64,000 nucleotides of DNA from Siminovitchia sp047228825 (GTDB lineage: Bacteria > Bacillota > Bacilli > Bacillales > Bacillaceae_C): assembly GCF_047228825.1 (NCBI RefSeq), contig NZ_JBFEGN010000006.1, positions 1 to 64,000 of the forward strand, written 5' to 3'. Within the stretch, counting starts at the first letter, position 1. Every line of letters begins with the position of its first letter. The notes beneath the pieces were generated by a model. It did not search any database and was not told where the DNA came from. It saw only the letters and a program-made list of their open reading frames with translations. Positions 8,900 to 17,080 of the stretch are shown here, in pieces. A program made the translations under genes and the position numbers.

Positions 8900-9505
8900 T
8901 CATGCAAAGGCTTGCCCAGTTTCGTATTTATCATCTTCCAATACGAGGATTCCTTTCTTTTCGGGAGCATTTGGAAGACCCAGCTCACGCGCAGAGCAAA
9001 TCATCCCGCTGGATGCAATTCCTCTCAGTTCCGCATCCTTGATGACCATGCCGTTCGGCATGACAGCTCCTGCTTTGGCGACGACAACCTTTTGGCCTGC
9101 TTGCACGTTGGGAGCACCGCATACGATTTGCAGCTCTTCCGAACCGATATCAACCTGACAGACACTCAGCTTATCTGCATTGGGATGCTTTTCTTTATGT
9201 TTAACGAATCCGACAACAAACTTCGGTGAGAGATCCGCTTCTAATTTCTCTTCTATTCCGTTTTCAGCAAGCGCACGCCCAATTTTTTCCACCAACTGGC
9301 CGGACAGCTCCACATTTCCTTTTGCATCAATGGCTATATATTTGGAGGCGTGAAAAAGATTGAAGCCGCCTGTTGTATTCGTTTCTTTATCAAAGATCCG
9401 GACTGCATCCCCTTTTCGTTCAAACGTAAGGTTCTCCCTGTCCAATTCTTTCAACACGATGATCAATGTATCGCCGATTCCTTCACGATTATAAAATACA
9501 TTCAT
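8900..9505 (-). CDS. ytpR: YtpR family tRNA-binding-domain protein
   Basis: This 201-residue protein has its C-terminal half (about 95-200) as an EMAP-II/Arc1p-like OB fold, as at the N-terminus of PheT: KHPNADKLSVCQVD, QIVCGAPNV, VVAKAGAVMPNG, GMICSARELG. The N-terminal 90 residues are family-specific. It presumably binds tRNA or other RNA; its cellular role is unknown. It overlaps the ytpQ stop by 4 bases and keeps the B. subtilis order ytpQ-ytpR. GGAAAGGGG lies upstream of the ATG. Confidence 0.9.
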   Translation of the reverse strand: MNVFYNREGIGDTLIIVLKELDRENLTFERKGDAVRIFDKETNTTGGFNLFHASKYIAIDAKGNVELSGQLVEKIGRALAENGIEEKLEADLSPKFVVGFVKHKEKHPNADKLSVCQVDIGSEELQIVCGAPNVQAGQKVVVAKAGAVMPNGMVIKDAELRGIASSGMICSARELGLPNAPEKKGILVLEDDKYETGQAFA

Positions 9506-10326
9506 GTTTTTTTCCCCTTTCCATCGTCCATTCTCTTATTTTTCCCCATGATAAATATCGGCTCAAGCTTGCCATTTTCATACATAAAAGAGAGTGCCGT
9601 GATCGGCACAAGGCCATTTGTAAAAAAGCTCATTGTCATTTGGGCCAGTACATCGTAGCCGACTTCATTCCGCAAATCGGCAATGATGAGAACGTCTTGA
9701 TGGGGTACAGCCACAGCCATATCCCCTTTTATATTCTTTGACGTTTCCTCTAGAAATTTTTCGTTTAATATCCGGCTCGCGTCGTATCCGTCATTCGTAT
9801 TCAGGAAGTAAAAATCGTTTCCAGCCACCTCGTCTTTTTTCATGGACGTCGGAAGTGAACGAACATTAAAACGTGCCATTTCCCTAATCTCGCCCGGATC
9901 AAGGCCCTCTTTTTGAATAAACTGCTCATCAATCAGACGATATGTTTTTCCGAGATCAAGCGCATAATATATTCTTGTCTCGGCAGTATGCTCATCAGTC
10001 AAGAATTTGTTTCCGTCTTCGGATTCCACTGGAAACGAAGTCGATCGAATAACTGGAAAAATATTTTTTTCACTTCCGGCAACAGATTGTTCCCGATTCA
10101 TGACCACCAATGCTTCTTCCGCATAATAAACGACTTCATCTATCGCTTTGTCTTTTTGGTCATGCCATTTGGCAACGATCCCGGGCAAAGAAATATCGAT
10201 TCCCTTTCCACTTGCCGTATTTTCTATGCGCAGCACTTCCTTGTTTCGATCATATGTAAATGTTCGGCCTTCTTTTTTCAGCCGCTTCTCAAGCTCGTCT
10301 TTCAGCTTCCGTTCATTCATTTTCAT
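9502..10326 (-). CDS. ytpQ: DUF1444 protein YtpQ
   Basis: This 274-residue soluble protein belongs to the DUF1444/YtpQ family. There is no signal peptide or membrane segment, and the biochemical role is unknown. The start MKMNERKL at 10326 follows a perfect GAGGAGG site. In B. subtilis ytpP, ytpQ and ytpR are adjacent. Here ytpQ and ytpR remain coupled by a 4-base overlap, but an unrelated Rpn-like gene now separates ytpP from ytpQ. Confidence 0.85.
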   Translation of the reverse strand: MKMNERKLKDELEKRLKKEGRTFTYDRNKEVLRIENTASGKGIDISLPGIVAKWHDQKDKAIDEVVYYAEEALVVMNREQSVAGSEKNIFPVIRSTSFPVESEDGNKFLTDEHTAETRIYYALDLGKTYRLIDEQFIQKEGLDPGEIREMARFNVRSLPTSMKKDEVAGNDFYFLNTNDGYDASRILNEKFLEETSKNIKGDMAVAVPHQDVLIIADLRNEVGYDVLAQMTMSFFTNGLVPITALSFMYENGKLEPIFIMGKNKRMDDGKGKKT

Positions 10327-10433
10327 CTCAGAATCCTCCTCGGCAATATGGCTACACCCCATATTACACGAAAACGCCAATTGCCAAAAGGAAGAGGCTT
10401 ATCCGTCAAATGACAGAAAGCCTCCTCGACACT

Positions 10434-11471
10434 CTACCTGCTTATAGATTCCTTTAATTGTATTACCTCATCCAAACTTAATTTGGTCAGCTTTGCCACC
10501 TGTTCATTTGCAAAGTTCTCCTTAAGGAGTTCAATGGCCAATCTCTTTCTTTCCGACACTCTGCCTTCTTCTCTACCTTCTTCTCTGCCTTCTTCTCTGC
10601 CTTCTTCCCTGCCTTGTTTCCTGCCCTCCTCAAGCCCTTCCTTTTTCCACTTCTCCCAAGTCTCGGCCAAAGTTGGCAGTTTCATGAATTCTTCTGAACG
10701 CAACATCTGTGCCGCCTCCTTCGTAATGATTGGTTGGATGTCATCCCTGAGCTTTTGTTCGAACTCTTTTGGAAGATGAAGGATCAACTCAATGAAATAA
10801 AACAAAGCCGATATATATTGAGATTTTTCTTCCGCTTGTCCCTCCTCCTTTTTCAGGATATTTCTTAAAAGTTCCCGTTTAAAGCGATAACGTTTTTGAT
10901 CATCATTCTTCGTCTCATTTGCATAAATGCCGGCCAGCACCGCCATGGCAAAAGGGTTTTCGGAACGCACAAGGGCCTTTGTATCCTGATTTGCCAGTGC
11001 ATATACATTGTACTTATACTGCAATTCCGTCCCAAAAAAGGAATAATAGAATGTGCCTGCTGGCTGGCTTGTTATATCTGAAGTAATGAAGGCGATGGCG
11101 CAAACTTCCCTATCATATTTATCATAGATGCGATAGAAGTATTGGAACATTCTTCGCTGAAAATCTTTCAAGCCGTCCCCCTGAACTTCAACATGTATCA
11201 ATATCCATTGTTCTTCCCCGTCTTTTAAAAATACCTTGACAATCTGGTCTGCAACGCGTTTTCCTTTCTTTTCACGAATCACTCTCTTAAACAGCTCTTG
11301 CTGCAAAAACTCAGGCTCCTTCGAAAAATCAATGGCTTCATATAATTGGGGGGTGACAAATAAAATGAATTCCTCAAACAATTGGGTAATCAGTTTTTTC
11401 CAAAGTCCGTCATAATCAGGTGATGCAGCATCATACCTTTCCACTGGTTCACATACTGCGGCATTCAACAT
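10434..11471 (-). CDS. Rpn/PD-(D/E)XK nuclease-family transposase-like protein
   Basis: This 345-residue protein resembles the Rpn/YhgA-like 'transposase_31' and DUF4351-type proteins. The core ADQIVKVFLKDGEEQWILIHVEVQGD carries a PD-(D/E)XK-like D...ExQ pattern followed by FQRRMFQYFYRIYDKYDREV. A C-terminal helical region bears tandem REEG units encoded by a 12-bp repeat. Rpn proteins are DNA endonucleases that stimulate recA-independent recombination; some are proposed to act in phage defence. ATG 11471 is preferred to GTG 11492 because AAAGGG lies upstream of it. The gene is inserted between ytpP and ytpQ, neighbours in B. subtilis, which suggests horizontal gain. Confidence 0.8.
   Translation of the reverse strand: MLNAAVCEPVERYDAASPDYDGLWKKLITQLFEEFILFVTPQLYEAIDFSKEPEFLQQELFKRVIREKKGKRVADQIVKVFLKDGEEQWILIHVEVQGDGLKDFQRRMFQYFYRIYDKYDREVCAIAFITSDITSQPAGTFYYSFFGTELQYKYNVYALANQDTKALVRSENPFAMAVLAGIYANETKNDDQKRYRFKRELLRNILKKEEGQAEEKSQYISALFYFIELILHLPKEFEQKLRDDIQPIITKEAAQMLRSEEFMKLPTLAETWEKWKKEGLEEGRKQGREEGREEGREEGREEGRVSERKRLAIELLKENFANEQVAKLTKLSLDEVIQLKESISR
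10565..10626. repeat. 12-bp tandem repeat inside the Rpn-like gene
   Basis: About four near-identical 12-bp units (CTTCTTCTCTGC on the + strand) plus degenerate flanks encode consecutive REEG tetrapeptides. Slippage would change length in whole 4-residue steps without breaking the frame. Confidence 0.85.
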
Positions 11472-11566
11472 TATTTTACCACACCCTTTCACGGCAATTG
11501 AATCTGAATATTACATTAAATATACCACGAGCGAACATATGTTTCAATAAAAAGCACAAAAAGAAA

Positions 11567-11593
11567 AGAATGGAGTCGAATTTTCTCCATTCT
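11567..11593 (-). terminator. Terminator of the pfoR-ytpP transcript
   Basis: A nine-base inverted repeat (AGAATGGAG/CTCCATTCT) is followed on the minus strand by TTTCTTTTTG. It lies just after ytpP and before the Rpn-like gene, implying that the latter has its own transcription start. Confidence 0.65.
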
Positions 11594-11605
11594 CATTCTT
11601 CTTTA

Positions 11606-11923
11606 TCAGTTTGGTAGGCTGTTGATAAAATCTTCAATCTCCTCCAGCGTCTTGCGGTCTTTGCTGACGAATCTTCCCGCCTCTTTGCCATCATGGAAAG
11701 CGACAAAGCTTGGAATGCCAAAGATATCCAGCTCTTGGCAAAGTTCAAGAAATTCATCGCGGTCCACGTGAATAAAATGATATTCCGGATAATCTGCTTC
11801 TAACCTCGGCAATACGGGCTCAAGCACCTTGCAGTCCGGGCACCAGTCCGCAGAAAACATAAAGATTGTCCGCTCTTCATTCTTCCATTGTTCAAACTGT
11901 TCTTTTGACTGTAATTTTTCCAT
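11606..11923 (-). CDS. ytpP: Thioredoxin-like protein YtpP
   Basis: This 105-residue cytosolic thioredoxin fold has active site WCPDC (C28, C31) and a cis-proline loop FGIPSFV. The CPDC rather than CGPC motif suggests a redox potential or partner set different from housekeeping thioredoxin. The start lies one base after the preceding gene's stop, with GGAGG overlapping that gene's end, so the two are translationally linked. Confidence 0.88.
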   Translation of the reverse strand: MEKLQSKEQFEQWKNEERTIFMFSADWCPDCKVLEPVLPRLEADYPEYHFIHVDRDEFLELCQELDIFGIPSFVAFHDGKEAGRFVSKDRKTLEEIEDFINSLPN

Positions 11924-11924
11924 A

Positions 11925-12938
11925 TTAACCTCCAGTATTGATGAGCATTTGGCCGGATTTGATCCAGCCGCGTTTTCTCATATATTCCGATATAATTAAG
12001 CTTATCACAGCCGGACCGATAAAATGGAGTACAATGACTTGGATGAGAACACTAACTGAAAACCCCATCGTCGTAAATGTCATGATTTGCCCGACAAGCC
12101 CGCTTGTTCCCATACCTGCTCCTGCTGCATTGCTCGTCATTCTCCAGACGGTTGCTCCAATTGGAGCCAGAAGGATGCCTGCAGCCGTTGGAGGAATTAA
12201 TATGAGCGGATACCTGATAATGTTTGGCACCTGGAGCATGGATGTTCCTAGCCCAATGGCGAGCAATCCGCCCACTTTATTTTCCCTGTAGCTTGCCACA
12301 GCAAAGCCGATCATTTGGGCACTGCAGCCAATCGTGGCGACACCGGCTGCAAGTCCATTCAAATCAAGCATTAAAGCGATCGCCGCACTTGAAATCGGGG
12401 CCGTAAGAGCAAGCCCCATTAATGTTGCCACAACAATTCCCATGATGATCGGACGCTGGTCGGTTGCCCACATGATCCAGCCGCCGAAAACCGTCATAAA
12501 TTTTGAAATAGGTGCGCCAACAAACTTTGCTACAGCAAACCCGGTAAAAATGGTTACAAATGGAGTGACAATAATATCAACTTTTGTCTCCTTGCTCACC
12601 ATTTTGCCAATTTCCGTTGAAATCAATGCAGCCACGTAACTGCCTGCAGGACCGCCAAATGCAGCACCGGCTGCCCCCGTTGCCACTGCTGCAAAGATGA
12701 CCAAAGGCGGTGCGCCAAGCCCAAAAGCGATGGCTGCCCCAATCGCCGGTCCCATCAGCCCCATGGCCATATCGCCCATTTCAACCAAAAATGGCCAGAC
12801 GAGTTGTTCACCAGCCGTTTTGATAATCAATCCTATAATCAATGAAGAAAAAAGGCCGAGCGCCATATAGCTTAAAGCATCAATTAAATAGGCTTTTGCC
12901 GTTAAATGGACACCTTTCCTATTGAGAAATTGTTTCAC
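11925..12938 (-). CDS. PfoR/PTS EIIC-like membrane protein
   Basis: This 337-residue polytopic membrane protein has about 9-10 hydrophobic segments rich in small residues (GPAIGAAIAFGLGAPP, GAAFGGPAGSYVAAL). It matches the PTS_EIIC_2/PfoR family of EIIC-like proteins, which lack adjacent EIIA/EIIB partners. No PTS phosphorylation domain is encoded nearby, so transport by group translocation is doubtful. Its substrate is unknown. It starts at GTG 12938 behind AGGGGGA and forms a tight pair with ytpP. Confidence 0.75.
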   Translation of the reverse strand: MKQFLNRKGVHLTAKAYLIDALSYMALGLFSSLIIGLIIKTAGEQLVWPFLVEMGDMAMGLMGPAIGAAIAFGLGAPPLVIFAAVATGAAGAAFGGPAGSYVAALISTEIGKMVSKETKVDIIVTPFVTIFTGFAVAKFVGAPISKFMTVFGGWIMWATDQRPIIMGIVVATLMGLALTAPISSAAIALMLDLNGLAAGVATIGCSAQMIGFAVASYRENKVGGLLAIGLGTSMLQVPNIIRYPLILIPPTAAGILLAPIGATVWRMTSNAAGAGMGTSGLVGQIMTFTTMGFSVSVLIQVIVLHFIGPAVISLIISEYMRKRGWIKSGQMLINTGG

Positions 12939-13045
12939 GAAAAATCCCCCTGTAAAAGATAAATATCAGTCCACTTAACTAGTGTAAAGACAACTGTATG
13001 TTTTGTCTATTATTTATTTTATATTTTTCCCTTAACGAATGAAAA

Positions 13046-13067
13046 CACCCCCATAAAACTGGAGGTG
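13046..13067 (-). terminator. Weak terminator after thiY
   Basis: A short stem, CACCTCC/GGGGGTG (including a G-T pair), is followed on the minus strand by TTTTC, 15 bases beyond the thiY stop. Confidence 0.45.
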
Positions 13068-13081
13068 CCAATACAAGATTC

Positions 13082-14101
13082 TTATTCAACGAGATTGATA
13101 AACAGCTTCTCCGCAGGAGAAGCTTCTTCAATATAATTTGTATCTTCAAGCCAGCGGATGACTTCTTCCCATAGTTCTTCCGACTGGCTTCCAAATGGTT
13201 CTTTTTCAGCTTCCATTTTCGGAAGCAAAATGTTCAGGCTTGCCTTTTCTACTTCTTCGCTCAGCGGAAAGTTTTCTTTATCCTGATTATCCAATAGAAT
13301 TCCCAATGCTTCTTCCGGGTTTTCCTTCATAAACTCATACCCTTTGGCAGCTGCCCGCCAAAAAGCACGGATTGAATCTTCTTTTTCGTTCCACGTACCA
13401 TCATTAGTAACAAACACCAGCTCATAATAACTTGGAACGCCGAAATCTACAGGGTTAAAATGTTCCGTTTCTATCCCCTGCTGCTGCAGCATAGGGACTT
13501 CATGGTTAATAAAAGCACCGCTTACCGCATCAACCCGCTTTGTCGCAATCGCCGCATTCAGTTCAAAGCCGATATCGGTCATCTTTACTTTGCTCATGTC
13601 TCCGCCGTCGGACTCTACGATCGTCTGTACGAGCGGTTCATTGAGCGGGATACCCGGCCAGCCGACTGTTTTTCCTTCCAAATCTTTCGGCCTCTTTATA
13701 TCACTGTCTTTCAAATAAATTATATGATTGAGCGGGCTTCTGACAATCGCCGCAACAGATTTTACCGGTACCCCGTCTGCCCTGGCCGTGATTACATCTG
13801 ACTGATAGGTGATGCCGAGTTCAATATCCCCCGTTGCAGCCAGGTTAATAGGATCCGTTGGATTGGCCGGGAAACGAATATTGACATCCAGGCCTTCCTC
13901 TTCAAAATAACCTTTCTCCTTTGCAGCATACAAATAACTATGTACGGCGTTGGGATACCAGTCCAGCATGATGTCAAAAGATTCTTTGTCCGTTTTATTT
14001 TTTTTATCTGCATTCGCAGCCGTTTCCTTGTTTTCTCCTCCACAGCCAGCTAGCAGCAAACTTGAAGATAGCACACTGGCCAATGCCCATTTCTTTATCA
14101 T
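13082..14101 (-). CDS. thiY: Thiamine-precursor ABC substrate-binding lipoprotein ThiY
   Basis: This 339-residue lipoprotein has signal peptide MIKKWALASVLSSSLLLAGC with the lipid-modified cysteine at 20. The mature part is an NMT1/THI5-like periplasmic-binding fold (DIMLDWYPNAVHSYLYAAKE, DIELGITYQSDVITARADG). ThiY binds the pyrimidine moiety, N-formyl-4-amino-5-aminomethyl-2-methylpyrimidine or HMP, for salvage into thiamine. It overlaps thiX by 4 bases. The TPP riboswitch before thiZ supports the assignment. Confidence 0.9.
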   Translation of the reverse strand: MIKKWALASVLSSSLLLAGCGGENKETAANADKKNKTDKESFDIMLDWYPNAVHSYLYAAKEKGYFEEEGLDVNIRFPANPTDPINLAATGDIELGITYQSDVITARADGVPVKSVAAIVRSPLNHIIYLKDSDIKRPKDLEGKTVGWPGIPLNEPLVQTIVESDGGDMSKVKMTDIGFELNAAIATKRVDAVSGAFINHEVPMLQQQGIETEHFNPVDFGVPSYYELVFVTNDGTWNEKEDSIRAFWRAAAKGYEFMKENPEEALGILLDNQDKENFPLSEEVEKASLNILLPKMEAEKEPFGSQSEELWEEVIRWLEDTNYIEEASPAEKLFINLVE

Positions 14102-14850
14102 TTTACATTTCTCCATTTCAACGTTATTTTTTCCAGCCAACCCACAAGTAAAAACAGTGTAATTCCCAAAACCGACAGAATGACGATCGGCGCAAACACC
14201 CCGGCTCCATCAAACTGTGTCATCATTCTTCTACTAAAGTATCCCAGCCCCTTGTCAGCACCCAGCCATTCCCCGATTGCCGCGCCGATGACACTCAGCG
14301 TAACGGCTACTTTTAATCCCGAATAGAATTGGGGCAATGCGGACGGAAGTTCCACCTTAAAGAAAATCTGGCGTTTCGTGGCCCTCATCGTTTGAAGCGT
14401 TTCTTTTAAATGAGGATCTGCGGACCGCAGCCCGTCAAACGTATTGACCGTAATCGGAAAGAAAGTGATCAGTACTGTCACGACGACTTTGCTCCAGATG
14501 GAATAGCCAAACCAAAGGACGAATATCGGAGCAAGCGCAATGATGGGTATCGTTTGCGAAGCAATGAGCAATGGAAAAAACGCCTTCCTTACAATATCGC
14601 TCTTATGCATCCAGATGGACAAGCCGACACCACATATAAGCGACAACAAAAGTCCGATAAGCATAATCAGCGTCGTTGGCAGCAAATGTCCGATAAAAAG
14701 GACTGCCCTGAGCTCCCAAAGCCTTTCTGCAATTTGTATAGGTGATGGCAGTATAAAGGGTTTTCCATACAGGCGGGCGCCGCTCTCCCATCCAATTAAA
14801 AGCAGCAACAGGAGCAAAATTGATAATCCGTATTTTTTCAATAAGGTCAT
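14098..14850 (-). CDS. thiX: Thiamine-precursor ABC permease ThiX
   Basis: This 250-residue BPD_transp_1 permease has about six membrane helices. It contains the EAA-like loop TLQTMRATKRQIFFKVELPSALPQFYSGLKVA, which contacts the ATPase. It is the single permease of the ThiXYZ pyrimidine importer. It overlaps its neighbours on both sides (4 bases each), so the three subunits are translationally coupled in the order Z-X-Y. Confidence 0.9.
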   Translation of the reverse strand: MTLLKKYGLSILLLLLLLIGWESGARLYGKPFILPSPIQIAERLWELRAVLFIGHLLPTTLIMLIGLLLSLICGVGLSIWMHKSDIVRKAFFPLLIASQTIPIIALAPIFVLWFGYSIWSKVVVTVLITFFPITVNTFDGLRSADPHLKETLQTMRATKRQIFFKVELPSALPQFYSGLKVAVTLSVIGAAIGEWLGADKGLGYFSRRMMTQFDGAGVFAPIVILSVLGITLFLLVGWLEKITLKWRNVK

Positions 14851-15614
14851 AATGTCACCAATTTTCTTAAATCAAGCAATATCTTCTCTTTTAATTCTGT
14901 AAAAGCAGGATCTTTTAAGTTCTCCACCGTCCGCGGTCTGCCGAGCGGCACCGGAATTTCTTCGAGACGGGACACCGGCTTTTGGCTGAACAACAGTACC
15001 CGATCGGATAGGAACAGCGCCTCCTCTACATCGTGAGTAATAAAGAGGATTGTTCTACCCGAATCAGCCCATTGTTCAAGCAGCCATTCATGCATGACTG
15101 TTTTCGTAACGGCATCCAGTGCGCTGAACGGCTCATCCAGGAGCAATAAGCAACTACCGCCCAACAAGGCACGCAAAAACGAAACACGCTGACGCATCCC
15201 TCCGGATAATTCATGGGGATAGCGGTGTTCAACATCTTTTAAACCAAATACTTCCAGCTTATCAATGACTTCGGGCCATACATCTTTTTTGTTTAACCTT
15301 TTTAACATGAGCGGCAAGGCGGCATTATCGACGACCGAAAGCCAAGGCAGCAGTCCGTCCTTTTGGGACATATATCCAACATGTCCCTGCCTGTTGGAAG
15401 GCTCCTCACCATTCACAAAAATACAGCCGCTGTTTTGCTTTTCAAGCCCTGAAATAAGTCGGAACAATGTACTTTTCCCGGAACCGCTTGGGCCGACAAC
15501 GCTCACAAACTCGCCTTTTTTTACTGAAAAACTTAAATCTTGCAGTACAGGATCCTGTACATCCGAGTCATAAGCAAAAGATACGTGCTGAAAAACCAGA
15601 GCTTCATTCATCAT
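14847..15614 (-). CDS. thiZ: Thiamine-precursor ABC ATPase ThiZ
   Basis: This 255-residue ATPase has Walker A VGPSGSGKST, signature LSGGMRQRV, Walker B LLLLDEP and H-loop FITHD. It energises import of thiamine pyrimidine precursors. The start at 15614 (MMNEAL) follows AAAGGGGG. The frame remains open upstream, but that stretch is the leader holding the terminator and TPP riboswitch, so the longer form is not coding. Confidence 0.9.
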   Translation of the reverse strand: MMNEALVFQHVSFAYDSDVQDPVLQDLSFSVKKGEFVSVVGPSGSGKSTLFRLISGLEKQNSGCIFVNGEEPSNRQGHVGYMSQKDGLLPWLSVVDNAALPLMLKRLNKKDVWPEVIDKLEVFGLKDVEHRYPHELSGGMRQRVSFLRALLGGSCLLLLDEPFSALDAVTKTVMHEWLLEQWADSGRTILFITHDVEEALFLSDRVLLFSQKPVSRLEEIPVPLGRPRTVENLKDPAFTELKEKILLDLRKLVTL

Positions 15615-15689
15615 AAGGCCCCCTTTCCTGAAATGGATTGCTCGTTTGTCCCCCTTTCTGTGGTGAGAAATGCTAAGGCACCATACATG

Positions 15690-15723
15690 AAAAAAGAGCA
15701 CTTCCCAAAAAGAAGTGGCTCTG
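15690..15723 (-). terminator. Regulatory terminator of the thi leader
   Basis: On the minus strand a stem AGAGCCACTTC with GAAGTGCTCT ends in six T residues. It lies between the TPP aptamer and the thiZ start, so ligand binding would favour premature termination. Confidence 0.8.
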
Positions 15724-15776
15724 ACCCATTTAACAGAATGCATGCGTATACAGATTATATGAATACGCGTTCTTTC

Positions 15777-15857
15777 CACTTCCCTGCGCTAGCATTATCT
15801 AGATCAGGTTAAAAGGGTTGAGGAAGTCCTCTCTCAGCTTTTGGCACCCCTAGTGTT
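15777..15857 (-). ncRNA. TPP riboswitch (THI element)
   Basis: The minus strand carries the diagnostic blocks GGGGTGCC, GCTGAGAG, ACCCTTTTAACCTGATCT, GATAATGCTAGCG and CAGGGAA in the correct order and spacing for a thi-box aptamer. It binds thiamine pyrophosphate and controls thiZXY through the downstream terminator. The only notable departure is TTTTAACCTGATCTAG where TTTGAACCTGATCTGG is commonest. Confidence 0.95.
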
Positions 15858-16001
15858 TCCCATATTTTATTAACAATCCTTCCCTTTAATATATATATCA
15901 TTTAACCTAAAAAATCAAATAGAGTTTGAAATTCCTTTCAAGGGGAAAATAGGTGCGGTTGATGGTATGATGAATGTATATGCAAAGGAGGAGGTAATAT
16001 C

Positions 16002-16442
16002 GTGAGATTAACCGTATACTTGGCAGGAGAAATCCACAGCAGTTGGCGTGAGGAAATTAAAGAAAAAGCACAGGCACTCAAACTTCCGGTCGATTTTGTC
16101 GGGCCAATGGAAGACCATGACCGCTCCGACGCCATCGGCGAAGAAATCCTTGGCGAGCAGCCGAATGCCATTTACAGGGACGCGGCAGCTTCCAGCTTTA
16201 ACAACTTGAGAACACAAGTCCTCATGCAAAAATCAGACCTTGTTATTGCGTTGTTTGGAGAGAAGTACAGGCAATGGAATACAGCCATGGATGCAAGTGC
16301 GGCCGTTACATCGGGAAAACCGCTCATCTTAATCCGCCCGGAAGAACTGCATCATCCCTTGAAAGAGTTGTCCCGGAAAGCAAACGCAACGGTGGAAACA
16401 GTGAATCAGGCCATAAAAGCGCTCTCATATATTTTAGAATAG
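16002..16442 (+). CDS. ytoQ: YtoQ family protein
   Basis: This 146-residue cytosolic protein matches the YtoQ family: N-terminal LTVYLAGEIHSSWREEI, central FVGPMEDHDRSDAIGE and QKSDLVIALFGEKYRQWNTAMDA. The fold resembles nucleoside 2-deoxyribosyltransferases, but its activity is unknown. The GTG start has an excellent AAAGGAGGAGG site. It is monocistronic and converges on the DUF84 gene across a shared terminator. Confidence 0.85.
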   Translation: MRLTVYLAGEIHSSWREEIKEKAQALKLPVDFVGPMEDHDRSDAIGEEILGEQPNAIYRDAAASSFNNLRTQVLMQKSDLVIALFGEKYRQWNTAMDASAAVTSGKPLILIRPEELHHPLKELSRKANATVETVNQAIKALSYILE

Positions 16443-16456
16443 GCCCTTATTAAAAT

Positions 16457-16503
16457 AAAAAGCACAGAAAGCTGTTTGTGAACTGCTTTCTGTGCTTTTT
16501 AAT
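16457..16503. terminator. Bidirectional terminator
   Basis: A 15-bp perfect stem (AAAAGCACAGAAAGC / GCTTTCTGTGCTTTT) sits between convergent genes, with A and T runs on the two sides. Confidence 0.9.
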
Positions 16504-16505
16504 AA

Positions 16506-17024
16506 TTATCCCCGTCTTTTCTTTTCCCTCTGTCCGATCAGCAGTGTTACGATATGGCCGAACATTTCGGAACGGTCAATGCGTCCATTGGTGAAAACGC
16601 CAATGGCTCCTTCTTCGGAACTGATTCCGGTCCTTTGACAGTAATCATCCATGACCGGTCCAAGTTCTTCACCTGACCGAAGGCTGCCGGCGATTTCCTC
16701 CGGCAGCAGAATACGCGCACCGCCTGCCAGCACCGTCTTTCTCCCCCTTTCGGCCAATGCTCCCCAATTGCACAAAAAGAGGCCAAAAGGCGTTTCCGCA
16801 ACGCCGCCTTCCAAGCCGATCGCCAACTTCGCTTTACTGTGATCCAAGCAATATTCAGCCCGATGGATGGCGCCATGTATCGTTTCCTCATCGGAGAAAG
16901 GCATGGCACTTACATTTGATGGGGCATCTATCGGGACAATCTCAGTCTCCATGCCCAAACCAAGAAGGGTATTTTGCACAGCTTTTAACTTTGCTCTGTT
17001 TTTTGAACCAACGGCAATAATCAT
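16506..17024 (-). CDS. DUF84 inosine/xanthosine triphosphatase (YjjX-like)
   Basis: This 172-residue protein begins IIAVGSKNRAKLKAVQNTL and contains AIHRAEYCLDHSKAKLAIGLEGGV, characteristic of the DUF84/YjjX family. These enzymes hydrolyse non-canonical purine triphosphates (ITP, XTP), cleaning the nucleotide pool. The start at 17024 is set by GGGAG a few bases upstream. It follows the M42 peptidase gene by 56 bases in the same direction. Confidence 0.8.
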   Translation of the reverse strand: MIIAVGSKNRAKLKAVQNTLLGLGMETEIVPIDAPSNVSAMPFSDEETIHGAIHRAEYCLDHSKAKLAIGLEGGVAETPFGLFLCNWGALAERGRKTVLAGGARILLPEEIAGSLRSGEELGPVMDDYCQRTGISSEEGAIGVFTNGRIDRSEMFGHIVTLLIGQREKKRRG

Positions 17025-17080
17025 AATGCCACTCCCATCCAGCAAACACTCATTTTATCTTTACCCAATTTCAATCCTGC

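Noticed and set aside
14847..15779. Longer version of the thiZ reading frame
   Set aside because: The extra 55 codons coincide with the riboswitch terminator and leader, and the start at 15614 has the ribosome binding site.
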